Origin: CAWBQO01 sp963790965 | GTDB taxonomy: Bacteria; Bacteroidota; Rhodothermia; Rhodothermales; DASSAV01 | Length of the DNA stretch: 64,000 nt | Direction: 5' to 3' | Assembly: GCA_963790965.1 (NCBI GenBank) | Contig: CAWBQO010000003.1 | Coordinates: forward strand, 1,178,001 to 1,242,000 | In this document: in pieces, positions 52,778 to 61,290 of the stretch | Numbering within the stretch: the stretch's first letter is position 1 | Layout of the letters: each line of letters starts with the position of its first letter | The notes under the pieces: model-generated | Told to the model about the DNA's origin: nothing | What the model saw: the letters and a program-made list of their open reading frames with translations, nothing else | The model's database searches: none | Made by a program: the position numbers and the translations under genes

Positions 52778-54043
52778 ATGCCCCAGTCTGACGCGATCAT
52801 CATCGGCGGTGGCCTGGCGGGCCTCAACTGCGCGCGCGAGTTAACAAAGGCCGGCGTCCCTTTCATGATGTTCGACGCCTCCGACGCCGTCGGCGGCCGG
52901 GTCCGAACAGACGCCGCAGATGGCTTTCTCTTCGACCGCGGCTTCCAGGTTCTTCTGACGGCCTATCCTGAGGTGCAGGAAGCGATCGATCTCGACGACT
53001 TGGACCTTGGTTATTTCTTCAGCGGCGCGCTCATCTGGATGAATGGGCGCTTTACCCGCGTGGGCGACCCGCTGCGCGAGATGTCGTCGGTCGCGTCCAC
53101 GCTGCTCTCGCCGATCGGGACGTTCAGCGACAAACTGCGCCTGGCGGCGCTCCGGCAGTCGGTCACGTCCGGTCCGTTCGAGTCCGTCTTCTCTCGTGAG
53201 GAAATCACGACCATCGACGCACTGCGCGACCGGTGGGGTTTTTCGGAGGAGATGATCGAGCACTTTTTCAGGCCCTTTCTCGGCGGCATCTTTCTGGAAA
53301 ACGACCTCCTCACATCGAGCCGAATGTTCGAGTTCGTTTTCCGCATGTTCGCGCTCGGGCGAGCTGCCCTTCCTGCGAATGGCATGGGTGCCATTCCAGC
53401 CGCCCTCGCATCCGCGCTACCGCCTGATTCCATCCGCCTGAACACCCGCGTTGAACGCGCGGCGCGCGGTGAAGTGGTGCCTGCCGGCGGCGAGACGCTC
53501 CTCGCGCGTGCGGTGGTGGTCGCTACGGAAGCTCCGGCAGCTGCCGCGATTCTGGGCCGTGACGTACATCCCTCCGGATCGCGAGGAACGACCTGTCTCT
53601 ACTTCGCCGCCGATGAGCCGCCGCGGAAGGATCCGGTGCTTACGCTCAACGGCTCAGCGAAAGGCCCTGTTAACAACGTCACGGTGCTCTCGAATGTCAG
53701 CCCCTCCTACGCGCCGCCGGGGACCGCGCTGATTTCCGTCACCGTGCTCGGGCGTCACAAGGAGGACCCTGCGACTTTGCTGCCGGCCATTAGAACACAA
53801 CTCGCGGAATGGTTCGGAAAGGCAGTTCGCGACTGGCGGCTGCTGCGAACGTACAATATCGAGTATGCACTCCCGGACCAAACGCCTCCTTTCCTTACGC
53901 CGGTAGAGCGGCCGGTGCGCATCGAGCCGGGCGTGTACTTGTGCGGCGATCACCGGCGAACGGCCTCCATCAACGGAGCAATGACCTCGGGGCGGCGGGC
54001 TGCTGAGGCTGTGGTTGAAGACCTGAAAAGTGGACGCATTTAG
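52778..54043 (+). CDS. FAD-dependent amine-oxidase/phytoene-desaturase-like oxidoreductase
   Basis: 421 residues. N-terminal FAD motif AIIIGGGLAGLNCARELTKA, followed by VGGRVRTDAADGFLFDRGFQ. The C-terminal FAD contact is PGVYLCGDHRRTASINGAMT. Architecture of protoporphyrinogen oxidase, carotenoid desaturases and amine oxidases. No carotenoid or haem genes flank it, so the substrate is open. Starts 27 bases after the oxidase-operon terminator. Confidence 0.88.
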   Translation: MPQSDAIIIGGGLAGLNCARELTKAGVPFMMFDASDAVGGRVRTDAADGFLFDRGFQVLLTAYPEVQEAIDLDDLDLGYFFSGALIWMNGRFTRVGDPLREMSSVASTLLSPIGTFSDKLRLAALRQSVTSGPFESVFSREEITTIDALRDRWGFSEEMIEHFFRPFLGGIFLENDLLTSSRMFEFVFRMFALGRAALPANGMGAIPAALASALPPDSIRLNTRVERAARGEVVPAGGETLLARAVVVATEAPAAAAILGRDVHPSGSRGTTCLYFAADEPPRKDPVLTLNGSAKGPVNNVTVLSNVSPSYAPPGTALISVTVLGRHKEDPATLLPAIRTQLAEWFGKAVRDWRLLRTYNIEYALPDQTPPFLTPVERPVRIEPGVYLCGDHRRTASINGAMTSGRRAAEAVVEDLKSGRI

Positions 54044-54167
54044 TCCGCTCCGACCTGACGCCGTTTTAACGGGATTGCCGTCGCTCTGGAATAAGACGAT
54101 CCGCCATCGCCTCCGGACGCGCGGCGTCGAATCCGCGCGCAAGTACCGGATGACTCCGGGGCTGCCT

Positions 54168-54224
54168 CACAAAAAACATGGTAAGGGCCTCCCCGCGAAG
54201 GTGGCGTCTTTCGCGCGCCCTTAC
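54168..54224 (-). terminator. Intrinsic terminator of the nucleotidyltransferase-like gene
   Basis: GTAAGGGC (54181-54188) pairs with GCCCTTAC (54217-54224), with an inner stem CGCGAAG/CTTTCGCG. Reading leftwards it is followed by CATGTTTTTTGTG, a good T-run. It overlaps the gene's stop codon. Confidence 0.8.
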
Positions 54225-55039
54225 TTCTGCCCGTCAATCTTGATCGCTTCGGTCCACTCCTCGATCTCCTCTTCCGTCATTTCGCCGCGCGGCATGAGGC
54301 GCGCATCGATCTGGCCGCCTTTCTCGACGTCGTCCAGGTACTGCTGACGCGAGAGCAACGTACCGTAGCAAACCCGCGAGGTCGGTGTGGGGCTGTCCCG
54401 TTCCGACTTCAGGCGTTCGAGAAGCGCGTCCATCACTTCGTCGGGGATGCGCGACCGCTCTGACGGATAGATGAAGCCGAACAGCAGCAAGTGAGAGAGC
54501 AGCACGCGCCAGTGCGACCCAAAAAGGTGAAGAAGCCGCTGCCAGTTGAGTCGTTCGGCGCTGCCGCGAAGGAGATGTGCCACATCTGCGCCGTCATATC
54601 GCTCCCGCTCCATGATGAACGCCTTGGTCCACAGGATTTCTTCCGGCGCGGCAATCAGCGCCGGTACGCCGAGAACGGTGTCGTTTGTGGCCCGCTCCAG
54701 CCAGGACTCGTCTACGACCGAGACGCCATTGCCGGAACGGAAAATGAGGTCGACGCAGTCCTCGCCTTGCTTCACCTTGGCAAGCCAGTGTGAGAATGCC
54801 ACCTCCGCCTCGAAGCCGGCCTTGTGCATAGCCTCGATCGCGGCGTCAACATCCTTCTCGCAGATGAAGAGATCGAAGTCCTTGGTGTGCCGTTCAATGC
54901 CCGTGTACCGGCCAAACGCGTACGCCCCGGCCACGATGAACGGAAGGTCGGCATCGTTGAGCACGGCCATGGTTTTGCGGTAGAACGCCGCCGTTGCTTC
55001 CGGAAGTTCGGCCGAGAGCGATGGAGATTCGTCCGCCAT
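54221..55039 (-). CDS. Nucleotidyltransferase-fold protein
   Basis: 272 residues from MADESPSLSAELPEATAAFY; the frame extends 36 codons upstream without family-like content. The N-terminal part resembles minimal nucleotidyltransferases: FIVAGAYAFGRYTGIERHTK then DFDLFICEKD, the aspartate pair expected of metal ligands, with a further Asp in CVDLIFRSGNG. The C-terminal half is helical and of no known family. Could be an antitoxin/toxin-like NTase or a tRNA-modifying type, but there is no partner gene; function open. Confidence 0.75.
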   Translation of the reverse strand: MADESPSLSAELPEATAAFYRKTMAVLNDADLPFIVAGAYAFGRYTGIERHTKDFDLFICEKDVDAAIEAMHKAGFEAEVAFSHWLAKVKQGEDCVDLIFRSGNGVSVVDESWLERATNDTVLGVPALIAAPEEILWTKAFIMERERYDGADVAHLLRGSAERLNWQRLLHLFGSHWRVLLSHLLLFGFIYPSERSRIPDEVMDALLERLKSERDSPTPTSRVCYGTLLSRQQYLDDVEKGGQIDARLMPRGEMTEEEIEEWTEAIKIDGQK

Positions 55040-55180
55040 AGAGTTGGTACGATGATGCGGGTTGCCGAAGACGTTGCAGGGCCGCGTTGACTTTGATCCG
55101 CGGCAGCGAGATTTTCGAACGAACGCGCGCGTGGAAAGGTGTCTCACCCGCGCCGAAGTGCTGTTACAAACCAGGAATCA

Positions 55181-55918
55181 ATGTCGGAGAAGCCCAAAGT
55201 CCGCATCGGAGCGGTAAGCGACATCCACTACAACCGCAAGTCTGCCGGTAGTATGAAGCGGCTTTTTGAAAAAGCCTCGCGCGAGACGGACGTGCTCCTC
55301 ATCTGCGGCGACCTTACGGATTACGGGCTGCGCGAGGAAGCCGAAGTGCTCTGCGAGGATCTCGCTCACTTCCTTACGGTACCGGCAGTCGGCATTCTCG
55401 GGAACCACGACTTTGAATCCGGCACGCAGGACGTGGTATGGCAGGTTATGGAGGACGCCGGCGTCGCGATGCTCGACGGCGAATGCGTTGAAGTATGCGG
55501 GATCGGCATTGCCGGGGTGTCTGGCTTCGGCGGCGGCTTTGGTCCACACATGCTCAACGCTTGGGGCGAGCCGCTCATCAAGCAGTTCGTACAGGCGGCC
55601 GTGGACGAGACGATGAAGCTGGAGCGCGCGCTGTCGAACCTGCAGACCGAAACGCGCGTCGTCATGATGCACTACGCCCCTATCGAGGACACCGTGCGCG
55701 GAGAGCCGGAGGCCATTTTCCCGTTTCTCGGCTCGAGCCGCATGGAGGCACCGATCAACACGTTTCGGCCTGCAGCCGTTTTCCACGGGCACGCGCACAA
55801 AGGCGCGCACGAGGGCCGAACGGCTTCGGGCGTTCCCGTTTATAACGTAGCCGTTCCGGTGTTGACGGCGCGCGACCCGAACGGCGTTCCGCTGTGCATC
55901 GTCGAAGTGAACGCTTAG
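55181..55918 (+). CDS. Calcineurin-like metallophosphoesterase
   Basis: 245 residues from MSEKPKVRIGAVSDIHYNRK. The metal-binding motifs are in the expected order: GAVSDIHYN, LLICGDLTDYGL, VGILGNHDFESG, MMHYAP and FHGHAHKGAHEG. No signal peptide, so cytosolic. A phosphodiesterase or phosphatase with unknown substrate. Divergent from the nucleotidyltransferase-like gene. Confidence 0.92.
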   Translation: MSEKPKVRIGAVSDIHYNRKSAGSMKRLFEKASRETDVLLICGDLTDYGLREEAEVLCEDLAHFLTVPAVGILGNHDFESGTQDVVWQVMEDAGVAMLDGECVEVCGIGIAGVSGFGGGFGPHMLNAWGEPLIKQFVQAAVDETMKLERALSNLQTETRVVMMHYAPIEDTVRGEPEAIFPFLGSSRMEAPINTFRPAAVFHGHAHKGAHEGRTASGVPVYNVAVPVLTARDPNGVPLCIVEVNA

Positions 55919-55996
55919 ATCGCGCTTTCCGCCGGCAGTAAAGAAGGAGGACTTCCTCGCTTATCTATCACTCCAGACGGCTCTTCCGGGTACCTG

Positions 55997-57973
55997 TCAC
56001 GTCGCGTTGCGGATGGCATCGAGCGTAGAGGGGTCTTCGAGGCTGCTGATGTCGCCGGTGTTCTCCTGGAGATAGGCGGCCCGGATGAGTCGCCGCATGA
56101 CTTTGGCGTTGCGCGTCTTTGGCAGAGAGGTCACGAACAGGATCTCGCGAGGGCGCAGCGCTCTGCCAAGCTGTGAAGCGATGGAGTTCATCAGTTCGGC
56201 ACGCAGCGTTTCGCTCGGCTCGCCGGAGACCACGCAGAATGCAACGAGCGCCTGCCCCTTCTTCTCGTCCGGAACGCCGATCGCTGCGCTTTCGCGCACG
56301 GACGGGTGCGTGTTGAGGGCGGCCTCTGCTTCAGCCGGGCCGAGCCGCTTTCCCGCCACCTTGATCGTATCGTCACTCCGACCGAGGAGATACCAGAGGC
56401 CGTCGCGGTCGATGGCCGCGAAGTCGCCGTGAACCCAGACTCCGGGGAAGCGCCGCCAGTAGGAATCGAGGTAGCGCTCACGGTCTCCCTTGAAGCCGCG
56501 CGTCATGCCGATCCACGGTTGCCGAATGACGAGTTCGCCGACAGCTTCGCGGATCGACTTGCCGGATTCATCCACCACATCCGCGTCCATTCCCGGGACC
56601 GGGCCTGCAAAGGCGCAGGGCTTCAGCGGCTGAAAGAAGTTGCCGCTGAGAATGCCGCCGCTGATCTCCGTGCCCCCCGAATAGTTGAGGATCGGCTTGC
56701 GGCCTTCGAGCACATTATGAAAGAGCCACAGCCAGGACTCTGGATCCCACGGACTTCCGGTGGAAGCGGCAGCGCGGAGGGAAGACACGTCGTGCCGCCG
56801 GACAGGATCCGTGCCTTTGTCGCGCAGCGCCCGGATGAGCGTGGGAGAAACGCCGAGGTGCGTGACGCCGTGGCGCTCGACAAGTCCCCAGACTCTCGAC
56901 GCATCCGGGTAGTCGGGGGCACCGTCGTAAAGGACCATGGTAGCGCCGATGAGGAGCGTACCGAAGACGAGCCAGGGTCCCATCATCCAGCCCATATCGG
57001 TCATCCAGTACATCGTCTCGCCGGGCTTCAGGTCCATGGCCTGGAACATGTCCTGAGCCGCTTTGATGGGGAAGCCGCAGTGGGTATGGACGGCTCCTTT
57101 GGGCCTGCCCGTCGTCCCGCTCGTGTAGATGATCATCAAGACGTCCTCGGCAGCGGTCGGCTCCGTCTCTGCCTCAGCAGGTGCGGTAGAGACGAGTTCA
57201 TGCCACCAGTGATCGCGGCCGCGGGTCCACGGAACGTCCCGATCCCCTGCCCGGTCGAGGACGATGACGTGCTGCACGGTTGGGCAGGAGATCAACGCCT
57301 CATCCGCAGTCTTCTTGAGCGAAATACGCCCGCCCCGGCGAAAGAATCCGTCTGCGGTGAAGAGCGCCTTTGCTTCGCCGTCTTTGAGCCGGTCTGCAAT
57401 GCCCCCCGGCCCGTACCCGCTGAAGAGTGGCAGCACCACCCCGCCGATCTTGATCACCGCAAGAAAGGCGACGATCAGCTCAGGCGTCATAGGCATGAGC
57501 AGGCCGACAGCGTCGCCCTTGCCGAGGCCAAGCGAGCGAAGCGCATGGGCGCACCGCTTGACTTCCCGGTCCAGTTCGGCGTAGGTGTAAGTCCGGGTCG
57601 CGCCTTCTTCTCCTTCCCACCGCACCGCGACGCGCGACGCGCCCGGCCCATGCAGCCACTTCTCCAGCATACTCTCGACGATGTTCAACTCGCCGCCCAC
57701 GCACCAGCGAGGAAATGCGGGTCCATCCGAAAGATCGACCACCTGATCGTACGGCCTGCTGAAAACGATGCCGAGATCTTCAATGGCCGCGTTCCAAAAC
57801 CAGGATATGTCGTCGATGGATCGCCGGAAGAGATCATCGTAGCTCTCGATTCCATGGCGGTCCATGAATCGCTGGAGATTCGCGTTCGCGAGCGTACGAT
57901 CATCCGGACGCCAGGCGATCTCCTGGTTGAACGGAAATGCGGCGGCGGAAGACGTTGACTCGGTTACACTCAT
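55997..57973 (-). CDS. AMP-forming acyl-CoA synthetase (acetyl-CoA synthetase-like)
   Basis: 658 residues. Adenylate-forming motif MIIYTSGTTGRPKGAVHTHC, then the late-core YLLGRSDDTIKVAGKRLGPA and the C-terminal catalytic lysine in TRNAKVMRRLIRAAYL. The N-terminal ACAS-like region (SYDDLFRRSIDDISWFWNAA) and overall size match acetyl/propionyl-CoA synthetases. Activates a short carboxylic acid with ATP and CoA; exact acid uncertain. Single gene. Confidence 0.9.
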   Translation of the reverse strand: MSVTESTSSAAAFPFNQEIAWRPDDRTLANANLQRFMDRHGIESYDDLFRRSIDDISWFWNAAIEDLGIVFSRPYDQVVDLSDGPAFPRWCVGGELNIVESMLEKWLHGPGASRVAVRWEGEEGATRTYTYAELDREVKRCAHALRSLGLGKGDAVGLLMPMTPELIVAFLAVIKIGGVVLPLFSGYGPGGIADRLKDGEAKALFTADGFFRRGGRISLKKTADEALISCPTVQHVIVLDRAGDRDVPWTRGRDHWWHELVSTAPAEAETEPTAAEDVLMIIYTSGTTGRPKGAVHTHCGFPIKAAQDMFQAMDLKPGETMYWMTDMGWMMGPWLVFGTLLIGATMVLYDGAPDYPDASRVWGLVERHGVTHLGVSPTLIRALRDKGTDPVRRHDVSSLRAAASTGSPWDPESWLWLFHNVLEGRKPILNYSGGTEISGGILSGNFFQPLKPCAFAGPVPGMDADVVDESGKSIREAVGELVIRQPWIGMTRGFKGDRERYLDSYWRRFPGVWVHGDFAAIDRDGLWYLLGRSDDTIKVAGKRLGPAEAEAALNTHPSVRESAAIGVPDEKKGQALVAFCVVSGEPSETLRAELMNSIASQLGRALRPREILFVTSLPKTRNAKVMRRLIRAAYLQENTGDISSLEDPSTLDAIRNAT

Positions 57974-58119
57974 GAGGAAAGGTGCTTTTGCAGAAGAATG
58001 AAGCGCTTCCGGTAAATATAATTTGTCTTCGTTACGCTTGCCTATTGCTTCTTGTCCAATATCTGTGTTTAATCGCAGTGGAATCGATCCTTCAGACCAG
58101 CCCCCTTCTGCCCGACTCC

Positions 58120-58905
58120 ATGGCCCAGCACGATCAACTCTATCGCCGCGCCGTTCTGTATGACATCGCGCTGCGAAGGGATGTCTGTCCCGAGGTGGAT
58201 TTCGTTCTCGATCTCTATCGTGACTTCCACGGGGGCGCGCCGAGCCGTGTGTTGGAGATCGGGTGCGGACCGGGGTATCATACCCGCGAACTGGCGCGGC
58301 GCGGCATAGACGCAGTCGGGCTGGATCTGAGCGGACCGATGATCGAACTGGCGCAGGAGCAGGCGCGTGAGGAAGGTACCTCGGCGGAATGGATCGTCGG
58401 GGATATGCGTTCCTTTGCCCTCTCTGCGCCGGTAGACTTAGCGGTATGCCCGTTCGACGGCATCGACGCGCTCCTCTCGACCGAAGACCTGGTCCTCCAC
58501 TTGCGCACCGTGAGGGACAACCTGACGCCGGGCGGTTTGTACGTCATCGACTGCACGCACCCCGCCAAGTGCTCGTACAGTGATTATGGCGCGTACAGCT
58601 ACTCCGGCGAGCGCGACGGCGTACAGGTGACGATCCGCTGGGCGACGAATACTCCCGTTATCGATCCTGGATCGGGTGTCGCGGAAGTGGGACTTTCCAT
58701 TCACGTTGATGACCATGGCGCGGCGTCCGTCATCGAGGACATGGCGCGAGAGCGCTGCTTTACCGCCCCGGAACTGTCGCTCCTCGTGCAGCTCGCGGGC
58801 GGATTCGAGCTTTGCGGGTGGTATGGAGACTACAGGACAAACCAGCCGCTGGATTCAACCCCGTCATCGCACCGCATGATCGCGGTGCTCAAAAAGCAGT
58901 TGTAG
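58120..58905 (+). CDS. Class I SAM-dependent methyltransferase
   Basis: 261 residues from MAQHDQLYRRAVLYDIALRR; upstream codons of the same frame look non-coding. SAM-binding motif VLEIGCGPGYHTRELARRGI, then VGLDLSGPMIELAQEQ and WIVGDMRSF. Small-molecule or protein methyltransferase; target unknown. The next gene, for a SET-domain methyltransferase, starts 8 bases after it, so the two are very probably co-translated. Confidence 0.9.
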   Translation: MAQHDQLYRRAVLYDIALRRDVCPEVDFVLDLYRDFHGGAPSRVLEIGCGPGYHTRELARRGIDAVGLDLSGPMIELAQEQAREEGTSAEWIVGDMRSFALSAPVDLAVCPFDGIDALLSTEDLVLHLRTVRDNLTPGGLYVIDCTHPAKCSYSDYGAYSYSGERDGVQVTIRWATNTPVIDPGSGVAEVGLSIHVDDHGAASVIEDMARERCFTAPELSLLVQLAGGFELCGWYGDYRTNQPLDSTPSSHRMIAVLKKQL

Positions 58906-58913
58906 ATGCCGTT

Positions 58914-59510
58914 ATGGACGAAGGACCAACATCTTTTTTATCGCCCCTCGTAGAAAGCCGAATGGTTGACGGGTCGCGCAGCGCCTTCGCGCGCTTCCCC
59001 ATCCGCAAGGGCGACGTGATCGCGATCTGGGGCGGGCAGGTGGTTTCGCGTGAGCGGTTCACGCAGCTGCCCGCGTCGCTTCAGCAGATCAGCGTCCAAA
59101 TTGAAGACGACGTCTATCTCGCCCCGACGCGCGAGGGTCCGGGAGAGTGGATCAACCATTCTTGCGACCCGAACGCGGGGATGAGCGGGCAAGTGGTGCT
59201 TGTGGCGCTGCGAGACATCCTTCCCGGTGAACAGGTCTGCTATGACTACGCGATGACGGACGGCAGCCCTTACGACGAGTTCACGTGCGGCTGCGGATCG
59301 CCGCTTTGCCGCGGGCACGTCACGGGAAACGACTGGAGCCTCGCCGCGCTCTGGGATCGCTACCACGGCTACTTCTCCCCCTACCTGCAACGCCGGATCG
59401 ACATGATGCGCGCCGGGCTTCGGTGGGACCTCTCGCCGGACATGCAGTTCAGCAACCGCTTCATGCCGCCCGGCGAGGTGCAGCACCGTTCAACGGGTGA
59501 CGGGGTGTAG
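58914..59510 (+). CDS. Bacterial SET-domain protein
   Basis: 198 residues from MDEGPTSFLSPLVESRMVDG. SET motifs are present in order: SRSAFARFPIRKGDVIAIWG, GEWINHSCDPNAGMSGQVVL with NHSCDPN, and LPGEQVCYDYAMTDG. A post-SET-like cysteine cluster TCGCGSPLCRGHVTGNDW would bind zinc with the SET-domain cysteine. It looks catalytically competent as a protein lysine methyltransferase. The bacterial substrate is unknown. Coupled to the upstream SAM methyltransferase. Confidence 0.9.
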   Translation: MDEGPTSFLSPLVESRMVDGSRSAFARFPIRKGDVIAIWGGQVVSRERFTQLPASLQQISVQIEDDVYLAPTREGPGEWINHSCDPNAGMSGQVVLVALRDILPGEQVCYDYAMTDGSPYDEFTCGCGSPLCRGHVTGNDWSLAALWDRYHGYFSPYLQRRIDMMRAGLRWDLSPDMQFSNRFMPPGEVQHRSTGDGV

Positions 59511-59519
59511 CGCGAGGGG

Positions 59520-59915
59520 TTAGAAGCTCGGCGGACCGCCCCGGTCGTTCATGTATCCATCCGGAGGGCCGCTCGGGGCAGACATGCGCCCGGTCAACGT
59601 CGAGAGGCGGTCCATTGCCCTTCCGTAAACATCCGCCGCCTCTTCCGGGTGCCGGCCGTAGTAGAGGGCGGCTTGCTGGTACGCCACCGAATCTATCCCG
59701 TGCAGAGCGAGGATGGAGTCTGCCGAAAACGGAGGCGTCTCCCCCCGCTTCGCCATCGTTGCGGCCAGGTGCAGATCGATAAGCACTTCCGCATAGAGAC
59801 TGTCGGTGACCGGCGGGCGATCGTTTGCCACAAACCCGCACCCCTGCACCGCGAGCAGGAGAAGTGGCATCAAGACGAGCATATGCCTGTGCAAACCGAC
59901 TTTCATGTTCGCCAT
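59520..59915 (-). CDS. DUF4296 lipoprotein
   Basis: 131 residues from MANMKVGLHRHMLVLMP (or 3 codons later). Lipobox LLAVQGC, then the DUF4296 core DSLYAEVLIDLHLAATMAKR and DSILALHGIDSVAYQQAALY, with a Pro/Gly-rich end. DUF4296 is a Bacteroidota lipoprotein family of unknown function. The start codon is 6 bases from the left end of the repeat-bounded spacer. Confidence 0.82.
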   Translation of the reverse strand: MANMKVGLHRHMLVLMPLLLLAVQGCGFVANDRPPVTDSLYAEVLIDLHLAATMAKRGETPPFSADSILALHGIDSVAYQQAALYYGRHPEEAADVYGRAMDRLSTLTGRMSAPSGPPDGYMNDRGGPPSF

Positions 59916-59921
59916 GAGTAA

Positions 59922-60200
59922 GAGGCTGTTGAAATAGGGTGAACCTTGGCCAGGTATTAAAGGTTGTCTGAATTGAATCAACAGCGCCGTTGCACAAGGC
60001 TGAGATGCTTCGCGTCGCCGGCGTGACATGGACGGGACGTTCTGACTTTCTTATGCTCCGTCGCCTTTTCGCCTTCTCCGACACCCGCTTGTCATCCTGA
60101 ACAGAGTGAAGGATCTACCCTTCCAGGCTGCTAAGAGGCTGTCCGGGTATGGCGAACACGTACCTATTGTCAAAGCTTAAGTGATTAAATCGACAGCCTC
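59922..60200. repeat. Repeat-bounded spacer, possible MITE-like element
   Basis: About 279 bases bounded by GAGGCTGTTGAAATA (59922-59936) and the inverse of GAGGCTGTCGATTTA (ending 60200). The first 8 bases match exactly. A third GAGGCTGT lies inside at 60135-60142, and a near-identical end occurs at 48160. No coding frame. The ends almost abut the starts of both divergent neighbours, so their promoters must lie inside. No clear target duplication was found. Confidence 0.4.
60089..60115 (+). repeat. Dispersed intergenic repeat of TGTCATCCTGA...GAAGGATCT type
   Basis: A 27-base imperfect palindrome beginning TGTCATCCTGA and ending GTGAAGGATCT. I recall closely similar sequences as abundant intergenic repeats in many bacterial genomes. 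Only this copy is seen in the window. Confidence 0.5.
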
Positions 60201-60202
60201 CC

Positions 60203-61267
60203 ATGCACGCTCCCACTCCCCACGCCGCCATGATTCCTTCGCGGCCCCGGGTGTCCGTCGTCATTGTGTCCTGGAATGCGCTCGACCTCGTTAAGAAGTG
60301 CCTGCCCTCCGTCGTAGATACAGATTACCCTGATCTCGAGATTGTTTTCGCCGACAATGCATCAACGGACGGCACGGCAGAGTGGATTGCGGAGCAGTTT
60401 CCTTCCGTCAAGATCGTGCGGCATCCGGAAAACTGGGCTTTTTGCCGGGGCAACAACCAGGCGATTCCGCATACGAGCGGGAAGTATGTCGTTCTACTCA
60501 ACAACGATGTAGAGGTCCCGGCCCACTGGCTAACGCCGCTTGTAGCCGCTGCAGAAGCGGACGACCGGGTCGCAGCGGTGCAGCCAAAACTGCTCCAGTA
60601 TGAACATCGTACGCGGTTCGAATACGCCGGCGGCTCCGGTGGATTTCTCGATCGGCTCGGTTATCCGTTCACACGCGGCAGAATCTTCGACACGTTGGAG
60701 GCAGACACCGGCCAGTACGACGACGCACGGGACATCTTCTGGGCCTCCGGCGCTGCGGTCCTTCTGCGCCGTTCCGCACTCGACGAAGTCGGTCTGCTCG
60801 ACGAGCGCTTCGTCATGCACATGGAAGAGATCGACCTTTGCTGGCGGCTGCAGCGTGCGGGATACAGGATTCGGGTGGAACCCGATAGCGAGGTTTACCA
60901 CATCGGCGGCGGGTCGCTGCCGGCTTCGAGTCCGCGCAAGACCTACCTCAACTTCCGAAACAACCTCCTGATGCTGTACAAGAACTTGCCGCCGGACAGG
61001 TGGGCGGACGTGTTCCGGAAACGCCTGGTGCTCGACGGCGCTGCGGCTGCGCGTTCGGTATTCGCGGGCAAGCCGCTGGAGGGATCGGCCATTCTACAGG
61101 CCTATGCCGCCGCGCACAAGATGAGCAAGATCTATGCGGCCGAGCGACCGGCAACGGACTCAGCCTTTGTTTTGCCTTCTTACCAAGGCAGCGTGGTATC
61201 CGATTACTTCCTGCATCGCCGGCGGCATTTCAGCGATCTGCCCGCTGAACGTTTCGTGTCCGCATAG
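60203..61267 (+). CDS. Family 2 glycosyltransferase
   Basis: 354 residues (ATG at 60230 would give 345 and is nearer the family start). GT-A fold: VSVVIVSWNALDLVKKCLPS, then IVFADNASTDGTAEWIAEQF and YVVLLNNDVEVPAHWLTPLV with the DxD-like NND. Also ASGAAVLLRRSALDEVGLLD and FVMHMEEIDLCWRLQRAGYR, typical of rhamnosyl-type cell-surface transferases. No membrane helix. Probably adds a sugar to a surface polysaccharide; no other such gene is near. Confidence 0.92.
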   Translation: MHAPTPHAAMIPSRPRVSVVIVSWNALDLVKKCLPSVVDTDYPDLEIVFADNASTDGTAEWIAEQFPSVKIVRHPENWAFCRGNNQAIPHTSGKYVVLLNNDVEVPAHWLTPLVAAAEADDRVAAVQPKLLQYEHRTRFEYAGGSGGFLDRLGYPFTRGRIFDTLEADTGQYDDARDIFWASGAAVLLRRSALDEVGLLDERFVMHMEEIDLCWRLQRAGYRIRVEPDSEVYHIGGGSLPASSPRKTYLNFRNNLLMLYKNLPPDRWADVFRKRLVLDGAAAARSVFAGKPLEGSAILQAYAAAHKMSKIYAAERPATDSAFVLPSYQGSVVSDYFLHRRRHFSDLPAERFVSA

Positions 61268-61290
61268 GCCGACCCGCCTACCCGGGTCAT

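Noticed and set aside
56306..57958. 550-codon plus-strand frame opposite the acyl-CoA synthetase
   Set aside because: Antisense to a clear adenylate-forming enzyme; composition is that of a shadow frame.
61261..61290. Terminator between the glycosyltransferase and EamA genes
   Set aside because: Only a 6-bp stem (GACCCG/CGGGTC) with a short T-run; too weak to call.
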